DNA of 55,617 nucleotides. Source: a virus. Of this stretch, positions 1-6,398 are shown piece by piece. The notes beneath the pieces are model-generated. The model saw only the letters and a program-made list of their open reading frames with translations. It had not been told where the DNA came from and did not search any database. Position numbers and translations under genes: made by a program. Position 1 is the first letter of the stretch. Each line of letters starts with the position of its first letter. Location of the stretch: the IMG/VR virus record IMGVR_UViG_3300042731_007656, positions 1-55,617 of that record. One strand, 5' to 3'.

Positions 1-64
1 ATCAAAGTGGTTATACATCCTTTGATCTCTTTGCGCACTTCTTCCCTACCTGCTTTCTTGGCTG
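1..64. repeat. Terminal direct repeat, left copy
   Basis: The first 64 bases are identical to the last 64 bases of the window (55554-55617). A gene reads through the join without interruption, so this is most simply an assembly overlap of a circular or circularly permuted genome of about 55,553 bp. A real short terminal redundancy cannot be excluded from sequence alone. Confidence 0.95.
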
Positions 65-209
65 CATTAATTATCCGTGCAATTTCGGATAGATCGTCCT
101 GGCTATCGATGCGTAATCCACCGGCGCCAGGAAACTGAGTTATGCGCACAACGGCATTATCGATCAACATCATCTTTACACCTGCTATTTCGATATTTTC
201 TACAGACAT
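1..209 (-). CDS. Small phage protein, N-terminal part (gene crosses the contig junction)
   Basis: Reads from an ATG at 209 toward base 1. Joined through the terminal repeat it continues at 55553 and stops at 55517, giving about 81 residues. The protein starts MSVENIEIAGVKMML and has a charged helical middle (DDLSEIARIINAAKKAGREE). No family was recognised. Its start overlaps the stop of the upstream gene (200-400) by about 10 bases, so translation is probably coupled. The M15-like peptidase lies just downstream, so it sits at the passage from early leftward genes to the late unit. Confidence 0.7.
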   Translation of the reverse strand, partial: MSVENIEIAGVKMMLIDNAVVRITQFPGAGGLRIDSQDDLSEIARIINAAKKAGREEVRKEIKGCITTL

Positions 210-400
210 TTCACTGACGCCTTGTTTTTTAAAACTACATTGAGTTGAGCCACAATACTTGCGGCACATGATGGACACATTTCGATCACTGGCCGGTCTG
301 TAAAAAGATCATAAATTGCAATCGTGTCTGGTGTACATGCACCGCATCCTGCACAAAACTCATACGGTGTTTCGGTTTTTACTATGTGTAGTTCACACAT
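200..400 (-). CDS. Small cysteine-rich protein, possible zinc ribbon
   Basis: A 66-residue protein starting MCELHIVKTETPY. I chose the ATG at 400 because a Shine-Dalgarno (AAAGGAG) lies just upstream; a longer start eight codons earlier would put that site inside the gene. Two CxxC pairs (CAGC near residue 16 and CPSC near residue 45) suggest a metal-binding ribbon. Function is unknown. It follows the methyltransferase gene in the same direction and overlaps the next gene. Confidence 0.75.
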   Translation of the reverse strand: MCELHIVKTETPYEFCAGCGACTPDTIAIYDLFTDRPVIEMCPSCAASIVAQLNVVLKNKASVKCL

Positions 401-448
401 GGTTACTCCTTTATAAATTTTCACTTGCTTGGGTTATCTTATAGATTT

Positions 449-988
449 TTATACTTCATTGCCCCAAACGTCCCAGCCTTCTGTTTTTTCTCTTGCGAAT
501 AACTCTATGCGTGGTAAATCATCACCTACCAAATCTACTATGAGTTGACGAAATATAGCGGGCTTTTCACTATGTTTTGCTATGGGGTGTATTTGCAACT
601 GTCTTATATTATTAGATTTGCGTGATATTTGACCTTTTGTTGCAAGAACACATATCTCAGGATTTGCTCTTGTCCAACGCCCTAAGCCCATAAAAAAACT
701 ATCTGAAATCTTGTTCTTTTTTGCCCATACGAAAGCAGTTGTTTTATATTCAAAACCCCAAGCTTTTATCACTTTCATAAACTCATTAAGTTTTGGTAAA
801 GTAACCCACAGAAACAAGATACAATCTTTTTCTGCTATGTCTTTAACTGGTAAGTTACAGATGTCCTTTAAAGACATAACGCCGTAGTGATCTGTAACTG
901 AACTGTTCATCATCTTGCCCCGATACGACCACGGCGGGTCTGCATAAATAATCTGATATTTCTTATTCGGAAATTGTATTTGTTCCAT
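449..988 (-). CDS. MT-A70 family adenine N6 DNA methyltransferase
   Basis: A 179-residue protein with the MT-A70 layout. The catalytic motif DPPW is at residues 17-20 after a short hydrophobic strand (YQIIYA), and conserved family blocks follow (ILFLWVTLPKL, WARANPE-like segment, HSEKP near residue 137). The family transfers a methyl group from S-adenosylmethionine to the N6 of adenine; in phages it commonly protects DNA from host restriction. The start is set by AAGGAG before the ATG. It has its own promoter (1045-1073) just downstream of a strong terminator, so it looks independently transcribed. The target site cannot be read from sequence. Confidence 0.9.
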   Translation of the reverse strand: MEQIQFPNKKYQIIYADPPWSYRGKMMNSSVTDHYGVMSLKDICNLPVKDIAEKDCILFLWVTLPKLNEFMKVIKAWGFEYKTTAFVWAKKNKISDSFFMGLGRWTRANPEICVLATKGQISRKSNNIRQLQIHPIAKHSEKPAIFRQLIVDLVGDDLPRIELFAREKTEGWDVWGNEV

Positions 989-1044
989 CTTTCAACTCCT
1001 TAACTGATTTTTCGTTTATAGATGCTGCGTTTTTCGTACTTACC

Positions 1045-1073
1045 AATCTAACAGTGCACATACCATTTGTCAA
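1045..1073 (-). promoter_or_regulatory. Sigma70-type promoter for the methyltransferase
   Basis: On the minus strand: TTGACA, 17-base spacer, TAGATT. The predicted start is about 1038, giving a leader of about 50 bases before the methyltransferase ATG at 988. Confidence 0.7.
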
Positions 1074-1104
1074 CATTTATTTTTACATCTAAGAGAATAA
1101 TTTT

Positions 1105-1159
1105 AAAAAACAAAAGGGTGATAGTTGTTGTGATCGGCACCACCCGATCTTTATCACCC
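1105..1159 (-). terminator. Intrinsic terminator with nested hairpin
   Basis: On the minus strand an outer 8-bp stem (GGGTGATA with TATCACCC, 1152-1159 and 1116-1123) encloses a 6-bp stem (GATCGG with CCGATC). It is followed at once by TTTTGTTTTTT (1115-1105). This is a strong rho-independent terminator ending transcription that comes through the MazG-like gene or from the RNA candidate below. Confidence 0.8.
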
Positions 1160-1290
1160 TCTGTCGCCATAAGTCGCTCTATGGCCTGTCGGCCCGCATA
1201 CACAACCCCCTTTCGCCTCAAGTTATTGTTTGTGCCGACCAATCCGGCACTCTGTTGTTAAGGCGGTATAAGTCCGTGCTATTCCGCCAA
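1105..1290 (-). ncRNA. Candidate structured non-coding RNA ending in a terminator
   Basis: The 304-base gap between the MazG-like and methyltransferase genes holds four consecutive perfect stems on the minus strand: GGCGG/CCGCC (1284-1288 with 1262-1266), GTGCCG/CGGCAC (1245-1250 with 1232-1237), GCCATA/TATGGC (1180-1185 with 1166-1171), then the terminator hairpin. Open frames of about 64 codons exist on both strands here but have only weak non-ATG starts and no ribosome site. A small RNA, or a processed 3' UTR, fits better. No known RNA family or tRNA was recognised, and I see no promoter immediately upstream. Confidence 0.4.
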
Positions 1291-1292
1291 TT

Positions 1293-1688
1293 TTAAACCC
1301 AGAAAAGCTTTTGCATAAAACTCGGCAACTTGTAATAGCGTTTTTCGCCAGTCTCGACAAAATGATTCCAGTCTCTTGTACAGATCTCCGTCAACGCCGC
1401 ATCAAGACAATCTGATATCTTGATATCCTTGATTGAGCAATATCCCATAAGGTACATGATTATGTCACCTACTGCATCGGTAATATCTGCTTTTACTTTT
1501 GCCACATCATTATGTGGCCCTACATTCTGTTTGTGTTTGAGCTCTGCCCTTGCAAGCTCGCCGAGCTCTTCGAGCACGCCTTTTAACTGATCATCAGCGT
1601 CATTATTCGGAAACGTCGAGGTCAAAAAACCAAAATGGAAACGCTGCAACAAGTCCATCAAAAATTCTGTCTTTTCTAAATTCTGCAT
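1293..1688 (-). CDS. MazG-like nucleotide pyrophosphohydrolase
   Basis: 131 residues. The metal-binding pattern of all-alpha NTP pyrophosphatases is visible: EELGE at residues 40-44 and DAVGD at 71-75 in a four-helix layout. Such enzymes hydrolyse (d)NTPs to monophosphates and pyrophosphate; in phages they are thought to adjust nucleotide or alarmone pools. The start has AAGGA seven bases upstream. It is the last gene before the structured RNA and terminator. Confidence 0.75.
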   Translation of the reverse strand: MQNLEKTEFLMDLLQRFHFGFLTSTFPNNDADDQLKGVLEELGELARAELKHKQNVGPHNDVAKVKADITDAVGDIIMYLMGYCSIKDIKISDCLDAALTEICTRDWNHFVETGEKRYYKLPSFMQKLFWV

Positions 1689-1713
1689 CTTTCCAATCCT
1701 TAGTAATTTAATT

Positions 1714-2019
1714 TTACTGCGTTAATACCATTGAACTTGAGCCGTCGTAAACAGCTGTTTTTATTGCTTCTACGGCAGCCTCTTTTGTCGTATACGACCG
1801 ATCGTCTGATGTATGCACCCACGACTTGCTCAGGTTTATCCATTGTTCCGTTGTAAAAGCGCCATCGGCACCGTTAGCCACACGTAGTTGGCGCGGCGGA
1901 TGGCTACTGTGGTCACAAAAAGGACATGCATAGCCGAAAAAGCTCGCCCTTTCAGTGGTCATCCCGGTTACAGAAAATAAAAGACCGCACTCTTGACATC
2001 TGATCGTTACGTTAAACAT
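1714..2019 (-). CDS. Small zinc-ribbon-like phage protein
   Basis: 101 residues. CQEC near residue 8 and CPFC near residue 32 form a likely zinc ribbon, followed by a segment with a VHTSDDRSYTTKEAAVEAI pattern seen in small phage proteins. Function unknown. AAAAAGGAG lies before the ATG. A TTGACA-led promoter is directly upstream. Confidence 0.7.
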   Translation of the reverse strand: MFNVTIRCQECGLLFSVTGMTTERASFFGYACPFCDHSSHPPRQLRVANGADGAFTTEQWINLSKSWVHTSDDRSYTTKEAAVEAIKTAVYDGSSSMVLTQ

Positions 2020-2056
2020 GGTTGACTCCTTTTTGTTTTTGCTTAGTGTTAATTAA

Positions 2057-2085
2057 TGTTTAATATAAACGTTTCTTATTGTCAA
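2057..2085 (-). promoter_or_regulatory. Probable sigma70-type promoter
   Basis: On the minus strand, TTGACA (2080-2085) is followed 17 bases on by a weak TAAACA. The -35 box overlaps the stop codon of the upstream gene. A TTAGTGTT element (2043-2050, plus-strand reading), also seen after other early promoters, lies just downstream. Confidence 0.45.
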
Positions 2086-2243
2086 GTACTTTTTAAATTA
2101 TTTTTTACATGTTCTTCAACATATGTCTGACCCATCCACACAGGCAAGCCGGCACGAGCAACGTCGAGTAAACAGCCAAAAGCAAACAGTGCTGTGGCCA
2201 GGTATGGATCCAACATAAATCCGTTGATCTCATTGTTACCCAT
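2082..2243 (-). CDS. Small hypothetical protein (53 aa)
   Basis: Starts MGNNEINGFMLDPY and has a hydrophobic central helix (LATALFAFGCLLDVA) that could be a membrane or packing helix. AAGGA precedes the ATG. The start overlaps the stop of the upstream 48-codon gene (ATGGGTAA), which argues for coupled translation. No family recognised. Confidence 0.6.
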   Translation of the reverse strand: MGNNEINGFMLDPYLATALFAFGCLLDVARAGLPVWMGQTYVEEHVKNNLKST

Positions 2244-2382
2244 TATTGATGTTCCTTATATAAAAGGTGTGATCTGTGTGGCGAGCAGATAGTCGTTCAA
2301 CAAGATATGTGGCGATCACAATGTTCTGTGTGAGCGCAATAATTTCCTCTTTACCATCTTTATCGCGTTGCATTATATTCAT
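2236..2382 (-). CDS. Small hypothetical protein (48 aa)
   Basis: Starts MNIMQRDKDGKEEIIALTQN. It is preceded by GAGGT six bases upstream and overlaps the next gene by eight bases. Probably helical throughout. No function can be assigned. Confidence 0.55.
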   Translation of the reverse strand: MNIMQRDKDGKEEIIALTQNIVIATYLVERLSARHTDHTFYIRNINNG

Positions 2383-2386
2383 ACCG

Positions 2387-2569
2387 CTACCTCTTGTTGT
2401 TATTGTTAATGTTGTTGTCGAGCGCTTTTTCTATTTCTATCAAAGCATCAATTTCGTAAATCGCTTTTGTCATGTCACCACTTGAGTGACAATTGCACTC
2501 AGCGTGCCAATCAGATATTCTATAGCTAAGGTCCTCGAGGAAAGACAATAAACTTGTATATTGTTCCAT
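2387..2569 (-). CDS. Small hypothetical protein (60 aa)
   Basis: I chose the ATG at 2569 (MEQYTSLLSFLEDL), because GAGGAG lies eight bases before it; the longer frame would begin inside the upstream gene. The C-terminus is asparagine-rich (DNNINNNNKR). Member of a tight run of small early genes. No family recognised. Confidence 0.6.
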   Translation of the reverse strand: MEQYTSLLSFLEDLSYRISDWHAECNCHSSGDMTKAIYEIDALIEIEKALDNNINNNNKR

Positions 2570-2573
2570 TACA

Positions 2574-2918
2574 TTACTCCTCATCATCAATTAAAATGCT
2601 AAGAATAGTCATAAGCTCGTATTTGTGGCTGATCAATAATTGTGAAACAACACGGTACGTTTGCGGATCCGGATATTCGAGCCTACTGCTAACAAACTGA
2701 ATAAGTCTCTCGTCCACACATGTCGACTTTTCGTGCTCTCGACACGCTTCCATACTGTCGAAAATTTTACCGTCTTCTGATACGTATTGTTTAATTACTT
2801 TCATCTTTTTACCTCTCTTTTTAACGCAACAAGACTTTGCGGATTCCTTGTTTGTGGTCACGAAACCACATTCTTCGCATTGGTACCATCCAGGTAAGGT
2901 GTATCGTCGATACGCCAT
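2574..2918 (-). CDS. Zinc-ribbon plus YVSEDGKxF-type small phage protein
   Basis: 114 residues in two parts. Residues 1-38 carry CEEC and CC pairs of a zinc-ribbon kind. The remainder begins MKVIKQYVSEDGKIFDS and resembles a widespread small phage domain also present in the gene at 6395-6616. An internal ATG at residue 39 has AGAGGT upstream, so a shorter second product is possible. The start codon overlaps the stop of the gene before (TAATG). Confidence 0.65.
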   Translation of the reverse strand: MAYRRYTLPGWYQCEECGFVTTNKESAKSCCVKKRGKKMKVIKQYVSEDGKIFDSMEACREHEKSTCVDERLIQFVSSRLEYPDPQTYRVVSQLLISHKYELMTILSILIDDEE

Positions 2919-3097
2919 TAGCGCACCTCGCGTTCTGGTACAACCCAGCTTCCGTTAAATTCGTCAGATGTAACGATTGCTTTGCCACAGGTCACAGCAA
3001 CCAGGCGCGCAATCACTTTTACACCTTTTCTTATCGGCGACTCAACCCTTACAAGTCGTCGTTCTATCGGTAATTTTAACAAGCTTTCTGCGTTCAT
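2918..3097 (-). CDS. Small hypothetical protein (59 aa)
   Basis: Starts MNAESLLKLPIERRLVRVES. A near-perfect Shine-Dalgarno (AGGAGG) lies six bases before the ATG, and the stop overlaps the next start (TAATG). Rich in beta-strand-forming residues. No family recognised. Confidence 0.65.
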   Translation of the reverse strand: MNAESLLKLPIERRLVRVESPIRKGVKVIARLVAVTCGKAIVTSDEFNGSWVVPEREVR

Positions 3098-3129
3098 TGC
3101 TGCCTCCTGTGGTTAGTGTTAGACAAACA

Positions 3130-3155
3130 ACATTATTTTAATGTTCATTTGTCAA
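3130..3155 (-). promoter_or_regulatory. Possible promoter (TTGACA box)
   Basis: A consensus TTGACA (3150-3155) sits on the minus strand in the leader of the 2918-3097 gene. The -10 is unclear: TAATGT is only 14 bases away. A TTAGTGTT element at 3113-3120 follows. Same layout as the other early units, but weaker. Confidence 0.4.
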
Positions 3156-3164
3156 GAAGTTTTT

Positions 3165-3335
3165 TTAGATAGTTTCGATGTAACCTACTGTCGACCCATG
3201 CCGTGGGTGCATGGGGTCCTCGATGTTGTATTGATGTAGTAGCCATCCAATGGAAGATGCGTCAATGCATCCAATGTACGACAACATTGAAGGATGGACA
3301 CTATTTTTAAAAGCTACTGCGATTAAGTTTTTCAT
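3165..3335 (-). CDS. Small hypothetical protein (56 aa)
   Basis: Starts MKNLIAVAFKNSVHP and has AAGGAGA upstream. It is the first gene behind the best of the three sigma28-like promoters (3384-3410). The coding sequence contains short internal repeats and an inverted repeat (CCCATGC with GCATGGG). Function unknown. Confidence 0.6.
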   Translation of the reverse strand: MKNLIAVAFKNSVHPSMLSYIGCIDASSIGWLLHQYNIEDPMHPRHGSTVGYIETI

Positions 3336-3383
3336 TTTTGTCTCCTTTCTATTTTTTGGGTTTCCCCGTTGAAGTTAATTATA

Positions 3384-3410
3384 TTATCGGCATGCAGGCA
3401 AGAAACTTTA
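3384..3410 (-). promoter_or_regulatory. Sigma28 (FliA)-like promoter, consensus match
   Basis: On the minus strand: TAAAGTTT (3403-3410), 11-base spacer, GCCGATAA (3384-3391). This equals the flagellar sigma28 consensus known from enteric bacteria in both boxes and in spacing. It points at the small gene starting at 3335. Two sister sites are at 4044-4071 and 5280-5307. Confidence 0.7.
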
Positions 3411-3418
3411 GGGAAAAA

Positions 3419-3655
3419 CTATTTTTTTTTTAACATCCATGATATTTCTGAAGCTACATGGTCTACAAATGCGGTATACCAATCATAGCATCCCCCTTCA
3501 TGGTGACTGACAATAGTTTCAATTTCTGTGTAACCGCCGTCAAACTGAACCTTAGCAACCCACCTGAAGTTAGTTTGCTGCTCTATGTCGATAACCACAC
3601 CGCATATGTTTCTTGCGCCTCTGCGGAGCGCGGTTGCTATCTCATCGGTTGTCAT
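3419..3655 (-). CDS. Small hypothetical protein (78 aa)
   Basis: Starts MTTDEIATALRRGARNICG. Beta-rich middle (RWVAKVQFDGGYTEIETIV) and a lysine tail. Its ATG overlaps the stop of the upstream gene (TAATGA), so it is the second gene of the unit behind the sigma28-like site at 4044-4071. No family recognised. Confidence 0.65.
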   Translation of the reverse strand: MTTDEIATALRRGARNICGVVIDIEQQTNFRWVAKVQFDGGYTEIETIVSHHEGGCYDWYTAFVDHVASEISWMLKKK

Positions 3656-4011
3656 TATATTGACGCCTTTTCTTCTTTGAGATCTTGGATGTTGATTGCA
3701 ATGTTTTCAAGGATTCGTTTCCGCCTGCCTTCGTTGATGTAGTTGACGTGGACGTCAGCCGCGTTGAGTCCGTCACCTACAGCGATTTTTTTATTCGATT
3801 TGCGATAAGTTCTGTTGGCGACTTCTTCATATTCAGCTTCTAATGCTGCGATTTTTTCGTCTATAACTTCTGCTTTAGCTTCCGCAATAACGCACCTTAC
3901 TGTCATGACATTACCGAAAAGTGCGTCCATAGGGCTAACGTTCTCAACAACTTCGTTATTCATGATTTTTTCGAAAATTTTGTTGATTGTTTTTTCGTCT
4001 GAGATAATCAT
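3655..4011 (-). CDS. Hypothetical helical protein (118 aa)
   Basis: Mostly helical and charged, with a coiled-coil-prone stretch (AKAEVIDEKIAALEAEYEEV) and a basic middle (RTYRKSNKK). AAAGGA precedes the ATG at 4011. First gene behind the second sigma28-like promoter. No family recognised. Confidence 0.65.
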   Translation of the reverse strand: MIISDEKTINKIFEKIMNNEVVENVSPMDALFGNVMTVRCVIAEAKAEVIDEKIAALEAEYEEVANRTYRKSNKKIAVGDGLNAADVHVNYINEGRRKRILENIAINIQDLKEEKASI

Positions 4012-4043
4012 GTTTTTTCCTTTCTGTGTTGGTGTTAAACATT

Positions 4044-4071
4044 ATATCGGCATGCAGGAAAGGAAACTTTA
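4044..4071 (-). promoter_or_regulatory. Sigma28 (FliA)-like promoter
   Basis: On the minus strand: TAAAGTTT (4064-4071), 12-base spacer, GCCGATAT (4044-4051). Both boxes are near consensus and the bases before the -10 (CCTGCAT) are the same as at the first site, so the two promoters are probably related by duplication or shared selection. Confidence 0.6.
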
Positions 4072-4102
4072 GAAAAAAATAAAATTTTTTACAGAGAACA
4101 TT

Positions 4103-4285
4103 TTACTTCCGTGTTACGGTCATGAGGCCTTTGTCGATAAACATCTGGAGCTGAATATCTGAACATTCGGCTCCGGTATCGATTGTGATGAACCCGTTCT
4201 TGATATCCGTCACAATCCCCTCCTGGCCGTTATCTGCTTTAATTTTGTCGCCGATTTTGATTTCGTTAGCGTTTTTGATAGTCAT
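4103..4285 (-). CDS. Small KOW/SH3-like phage protein
   Basis: 60 residues, MTIKNANEIKIGDKIKADNG then QEGIVTDIKNGFITI. The alternation of beta strands around GDKIKADNGQEGIV is typical of small SH3/KOW-like barrels, but this is a structural impression only. AAGGAG precedes the ATG. It follows the TTGACA-led promoter at 4330-4358. Confidence 0.6.
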   Translation of the reverse strand: MTIKNANEIKIGDKIKADNGQEGIVTDIKNGFITIDTGAECSDIQLQMFIDKGLMTVTRK

Positions 4286-4329
4286 GGTCTTTCTCCTTTG
4301 TTGTTAGTGTTTATCCATTTACTGATTAT

Positions 4330-4358
4330 AAACTAACGCACTATCAGCATATTGTCAA
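4330..4358 (-). promoter_or_regulatory. Possible sigma70-type promoter
   Basis: Minus strand: TTGACA (4353-4358), 17 bases, TAGTTT. A better TATAAT (4325-4330) lies 22 bases from the -35, so the exact -10 is uncertain. A TTAGTGTT element occurs at 4304-4311, between promoter and gene. Confidence 0.45.
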
Positions 4359-4378
4359 GTAGTTTTTTAATTTATTTT

Positions 4379-4825
4379 TCACTTTTTGTAGCGCGTTGGG
4401 TGCGTGCCGTACTTTTCAATAAAAACATGCACAAGTGTCCGCTTTTTACTGTATTTAGTTTGCGGCAAGTGTATGTACTCGTCCGGCGGTAATGCACCGC
4501 CAAATAGATACTTGTATCTTTGTTTACGCATACTAACGATTTGACTATGCCTACCACAGTAGGCGCCACTATAAACAGTGCCTACGCAACCAGGAAATTT
4601 ACACCTGTAATAAGGCTTGTTTGGCGTGTTGAATCGCCTATTGCGTGACTCCTCATCGGTCATAATCGTAGGTAGGTGTATCGCGCAATCTTTATACGTA
4701 CGGCAGATATTTTTATCTTCGTGTTCGTGTTCGCATCCGCGGCATGCGCCTCTTGAGTATGCCGGCCCGAAGCCCAGCATCTTGCTCTGTAATGGTGATA
4801 ACGCTTGGATATCGCTGTGCTGCAT
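4379..4825 (-). CDS. Cysteine/histidine-rich protein, putative zinc-binding
   Basis: 148 residues with three clusters of likely metal ligands: CRGCEHEHED with CRTYKDCAIH (residues 28-50), and C.FPGC...YCGRH (residues 74-93), followed by a basic C-terminus ending HPTRYKK. This suggests a multi-zinc nucleic-acid-binding protein of unknown role. GGAGG lies before the ATG, which overlaps the upstream stop (TAATG). Third gene of the unit led by the third sigma28-like site. Confidence 0.65.
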   Translation of the reverse strand: MQHSDIQALSPLQSKMLGFGPAYSRGACRGCEHEHEDKNICRTYKDCAIHLPTIMTDEESRNRRFNTPNKPYYRCKFPGCVGTVYSGAYCGRHSQIVSMRKQRYKYLFGGALPPDEYIHLPQTKYSKKRTLVHVFIEKYGTHPTRYKK

Positions 4826-5013
4826 TATAGGCCTCCATTGCCACAGGAATAGGTGTAGACACGCAAGGCACCTGCGGGTGACATACCGCGGATAAAATAT
4901 TCGCAGTAAAAAGCGCTTCTTTCGGCTTTAAAATTAACCTTATCCATCAGCGGGCTGAACCTACTGTCCAGTTTGGTAATTTCTTCTACCCATCTGTCGA
5001 AATCGTTTATCAT
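4825..5013 (-). CDS. Small hypothetical protein (62 aa)
   Basis: Starts MINDFDRWVEEITKLDSRFS and is helical with a glycine-rich end (YSCGNGGL). AAGGAG precedes the ATG; the stop overlaps the next start. Context: second gene after the sigma28-like promoter at 5280-5307. No function assigned. Confidence 0.6.
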   Translation of the reverse strand: MINDFDRWVEEITKLDSRFSPLMDKVNFKAERSAFYCEYFIRGMSPAGALRVYTYSCGNGGL

Positions 5014-5025
5014 TGTTGTGTCTCC

Positions 5026-5214
5026 TTAAGCAAAACGTGGCGTTATTGTCGTGATCGAGAACACCTCCCTGCCAGCCTTGTTAAAAACGCTCACCACATC
5101 AATATCTCTTGTCTCCGATGCTTTTTTCGCTAATAGCATCGCTTTTTCCAGCAAACGAAACTCTGTGTTTAAGCTCCTGATAATACCGTGTTTTTTTATT
5201 TTTATTGTGTACAT
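5026..5214 (-). CDS. Small hypothetical protein (62 aa)
   Basis: Starts MYTIKIKKHGIIRSLNTEF, with a helix (EKAMLLAKKASETR) between beta strands. AAAGGAG is six bases from the ATG. First gene downstream of the third sigma28-like promoter. Confidence 0.6.
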   Translation of the reverse strand: MYTIKIKKHGIIRSLNTEFRLLEKAMLLAKKASETRDIDVVSVFNKAGREVFSITTITPRFA

Positions 5215-5279
5215 ATTTGCTCCTTTTTTGCCACAGTGGAAGAGATTTTCTACCGTGGCTGTTTATGTTGTTAAATACT

Positions 5280-5307
5280 ACTTCGGCACTTTGCTGCGGA
5301 AACTTTA
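5280..5307 (-). promoter_or_regulatory. Sigma28 (FliA)-like promoter, weaker copy
   Basis: On the minus strand: TAAAGTTT (5300-5307), 12-base spacer, GCCGAAGT (5280-5287). The -35 is perfect and the -10 keeps GCCGA. It precedes the three-gene unit 5214-4379. Confidence 0.5.
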
Positions 5308-5323
5308 GAAGTTTTTTAAAAAA

Positions 5324-5539
5324 TTACTCTACTTTTTCTACATAGTTAAACGCGCGGATTGCTTTTTGCACAGCATGTCCGTTATAAAGGATATTGTTAC
5401 CATATTTTACAGTAAAAGAGCCTGACGGTGTAACAATGAATTTTAGACGCTTACCGGCAGTAGTTTTGGCAGCATATTCAATCTCTGTTTCTTCGGCCCA
5501 TGATAAATAGTCTTCCAGTCTTACATTTAATATCCTCAT
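5324..5539 (-). CDS. Small hypothetical protein (71 aa)
   Basis: Starts MRILNVRLEDYLSWAEETE. AGAGGAG lies before the ATG, three bases after the previous gene's stop, so it is cotranslated with the 5543-5779 gene. Alternating polar and hydrophobic residues indicate a beta-rich fold. No family recognised. Confidence 0.6.
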   Translation of the reverse strand: MRILNVRLEDYLSWAEETEIEYAAKTTAGKRLKFIVTPSGSFTVKYGNNILYNGHAVQKAIRAFNYVEKVE

Positions 5540-5542
5540 TTT

Positions 5543-5779
5543 TTATTTCTCCTCTATTTCCACATTGAAATCATCGATGCCTGCAATAGGTTCATCGCCT
5601 GCTTCTATGCTAACATTAGATCCATATACCCCAATTAATTTATCGAAACCTCCGTTACCTGCATAAGATGTTATATAACCCTCATCGATGGCCATTTCTT
5701 CTGCTTCTCTTTCGTTATTTGCTTCAACTTCTACAGTCACAAAGCATGCGTACGGTATTGTTACTATGTACTTTTTCAT
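5543..5779 (-). CDS. DpnD/PcfM-like small protein
   Basis: 78 residues. The N-terminus (KYIVTIPYACFVTVEVEA, then NEREAEEMA) matches the strand-strand-helix pattern of the DpnD/PcfM-like family of small proteins found in phages and plasmids; their function is unknown. Acidic C-terminus. AAGGAG precedes the ATG. Confidence 0.6.
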   Translation of the reverse strand: MKKYIVTIPYACFVTVEVEANNEREAEEMAIDEGYITSYAGNGGFDKLIGVYGSNVSIEAGDEPIAGIDDFNVEIEEK

Positions 5780-5826
5780 TTTTTATTTCTCCTTGGAATT
5801 CTCAAATGTTTTAATTTCTGCCGCGG

Positions 5827-5946
5827 TTACGCCATCAAAACCATGAGGGCAACCGGTTTGCGGGAAAACAAAATTTTGAAAGCTTTTTTCCAGCCAAATA
5901 TTTTACCGACTAAGAAAAAATGTTTTTTTGTTACGACTCCACTCAC
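5827..5946 (-). CDS. Very small basic/hydrophobic protein (39 aa)
   Basis: GTG start six bases after AGGAGG, reading MSGVVTKKHFFLVGKIFGWK and ending LMVLMA. It lies directly behind the strong promoter/operator at 5966-6014 and heads that unit. It may be a membrane-active small protein or only a leader peptide. The ribosome site and promoter are the main evidence. Confidence 0.4.
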   Translation of the reverse strand: MSGVVTKKHFFLVGKIFGWKKAFKILFSRKPVALMVLMA

Positions 5947-5965
5947 GGTCGCCTCCTGGTTTGTG

Positions 5966-6014
5966 TTAATGTTGACTCTATATAAACATGTATTTATACC
6001 ATTGTCAACATTAA
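5966..6014 (-). promoter_or_regulatory. Promoter embedded in an 11-bp perfect inverted repeat (operator)
   Basis: Minus strand: TTGACA (6003-6008), 18-base spacer, TATATA (5979-5984). The arms TTAATGTTGAC (5966-5976) and GTCAACATTAA (6004-6014) form a perfect inverted repeat spanning the -35 and the start region, as expected for a repressor site. The TTAATGTTG core recurs near other early promoters (for example 9554 and 13511). Confidence 0.6.
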
Positions 6015-6017
6015 TTT

Positions 6018-6398
6018 TTAATTTTTTACAGGTATTGTGTCGATAATGGCCTTTGCATCCTTTACGCCAAGGTAAATATCAACTGCCTCGCGCACCTTCC
6101 GCATTGCTTCCATTTTCCTGTCACCATCCACTGACGCGATTATATCTTTTGCCTGGTCGAGGGACAGCCGTTGAGTTGTGCCCAAACGGACAACATCGAT
6201 CAACTGATGTACCCGCGTATCTTCTGTGGCGTCTCCCCCACTGGATCCTACTACTGCGTCACTAGCCACGATAGTGGCATAAGCATCGATAATGGATTTA
6301 GGCGCATGCACGACGATATGGTGCAGAATATCCGCCTGCATGTTTTTGCCAGTGATATTTGGCATGATTTTCAGCAATTCTTGATGGTAATTTTTCAT
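6018..6398 (-). CDS. Hypothetical protein with bL12 C-terminal-like motif
   Basis: 126 residues. The last 35 (MRKVREAVDIYLGVKDAKAI then IDTIP) resemble the helix-turn signature of the ribosomal protein bL12 C-terminal domain (VRE.TGLGLKEAKDLVE..P), and an upstream LSLDQAKDII segment echoes it. Some phages encode bL12-like domains, but here only the motif is seen and the N-terminal 70 residues are unrelated. AAAGGAG lies before the ATG, which overlaps the upstream stop (ATGA). Confidence 0.55.
   Translation of the reverse strand: MKNYHQELLKIMPNITGKNMQADILHHIVVHAPKSIIDAYATIVASDAVVGSSGGDATEDTRVHQLIDVVRLGTTQRLSLDQAKDIIASVDGDRKMEAMRKVREAVDIYLGVKDAKAIIDTIPVKN

Noticed and set aside
1048-1261. Open frames of 64 codons on both strands
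   Set aside because: Starts are non-ATG or lack a ribosome site, and the frames run through perfect hairpins and a terminator; an RNA is the better explanation.
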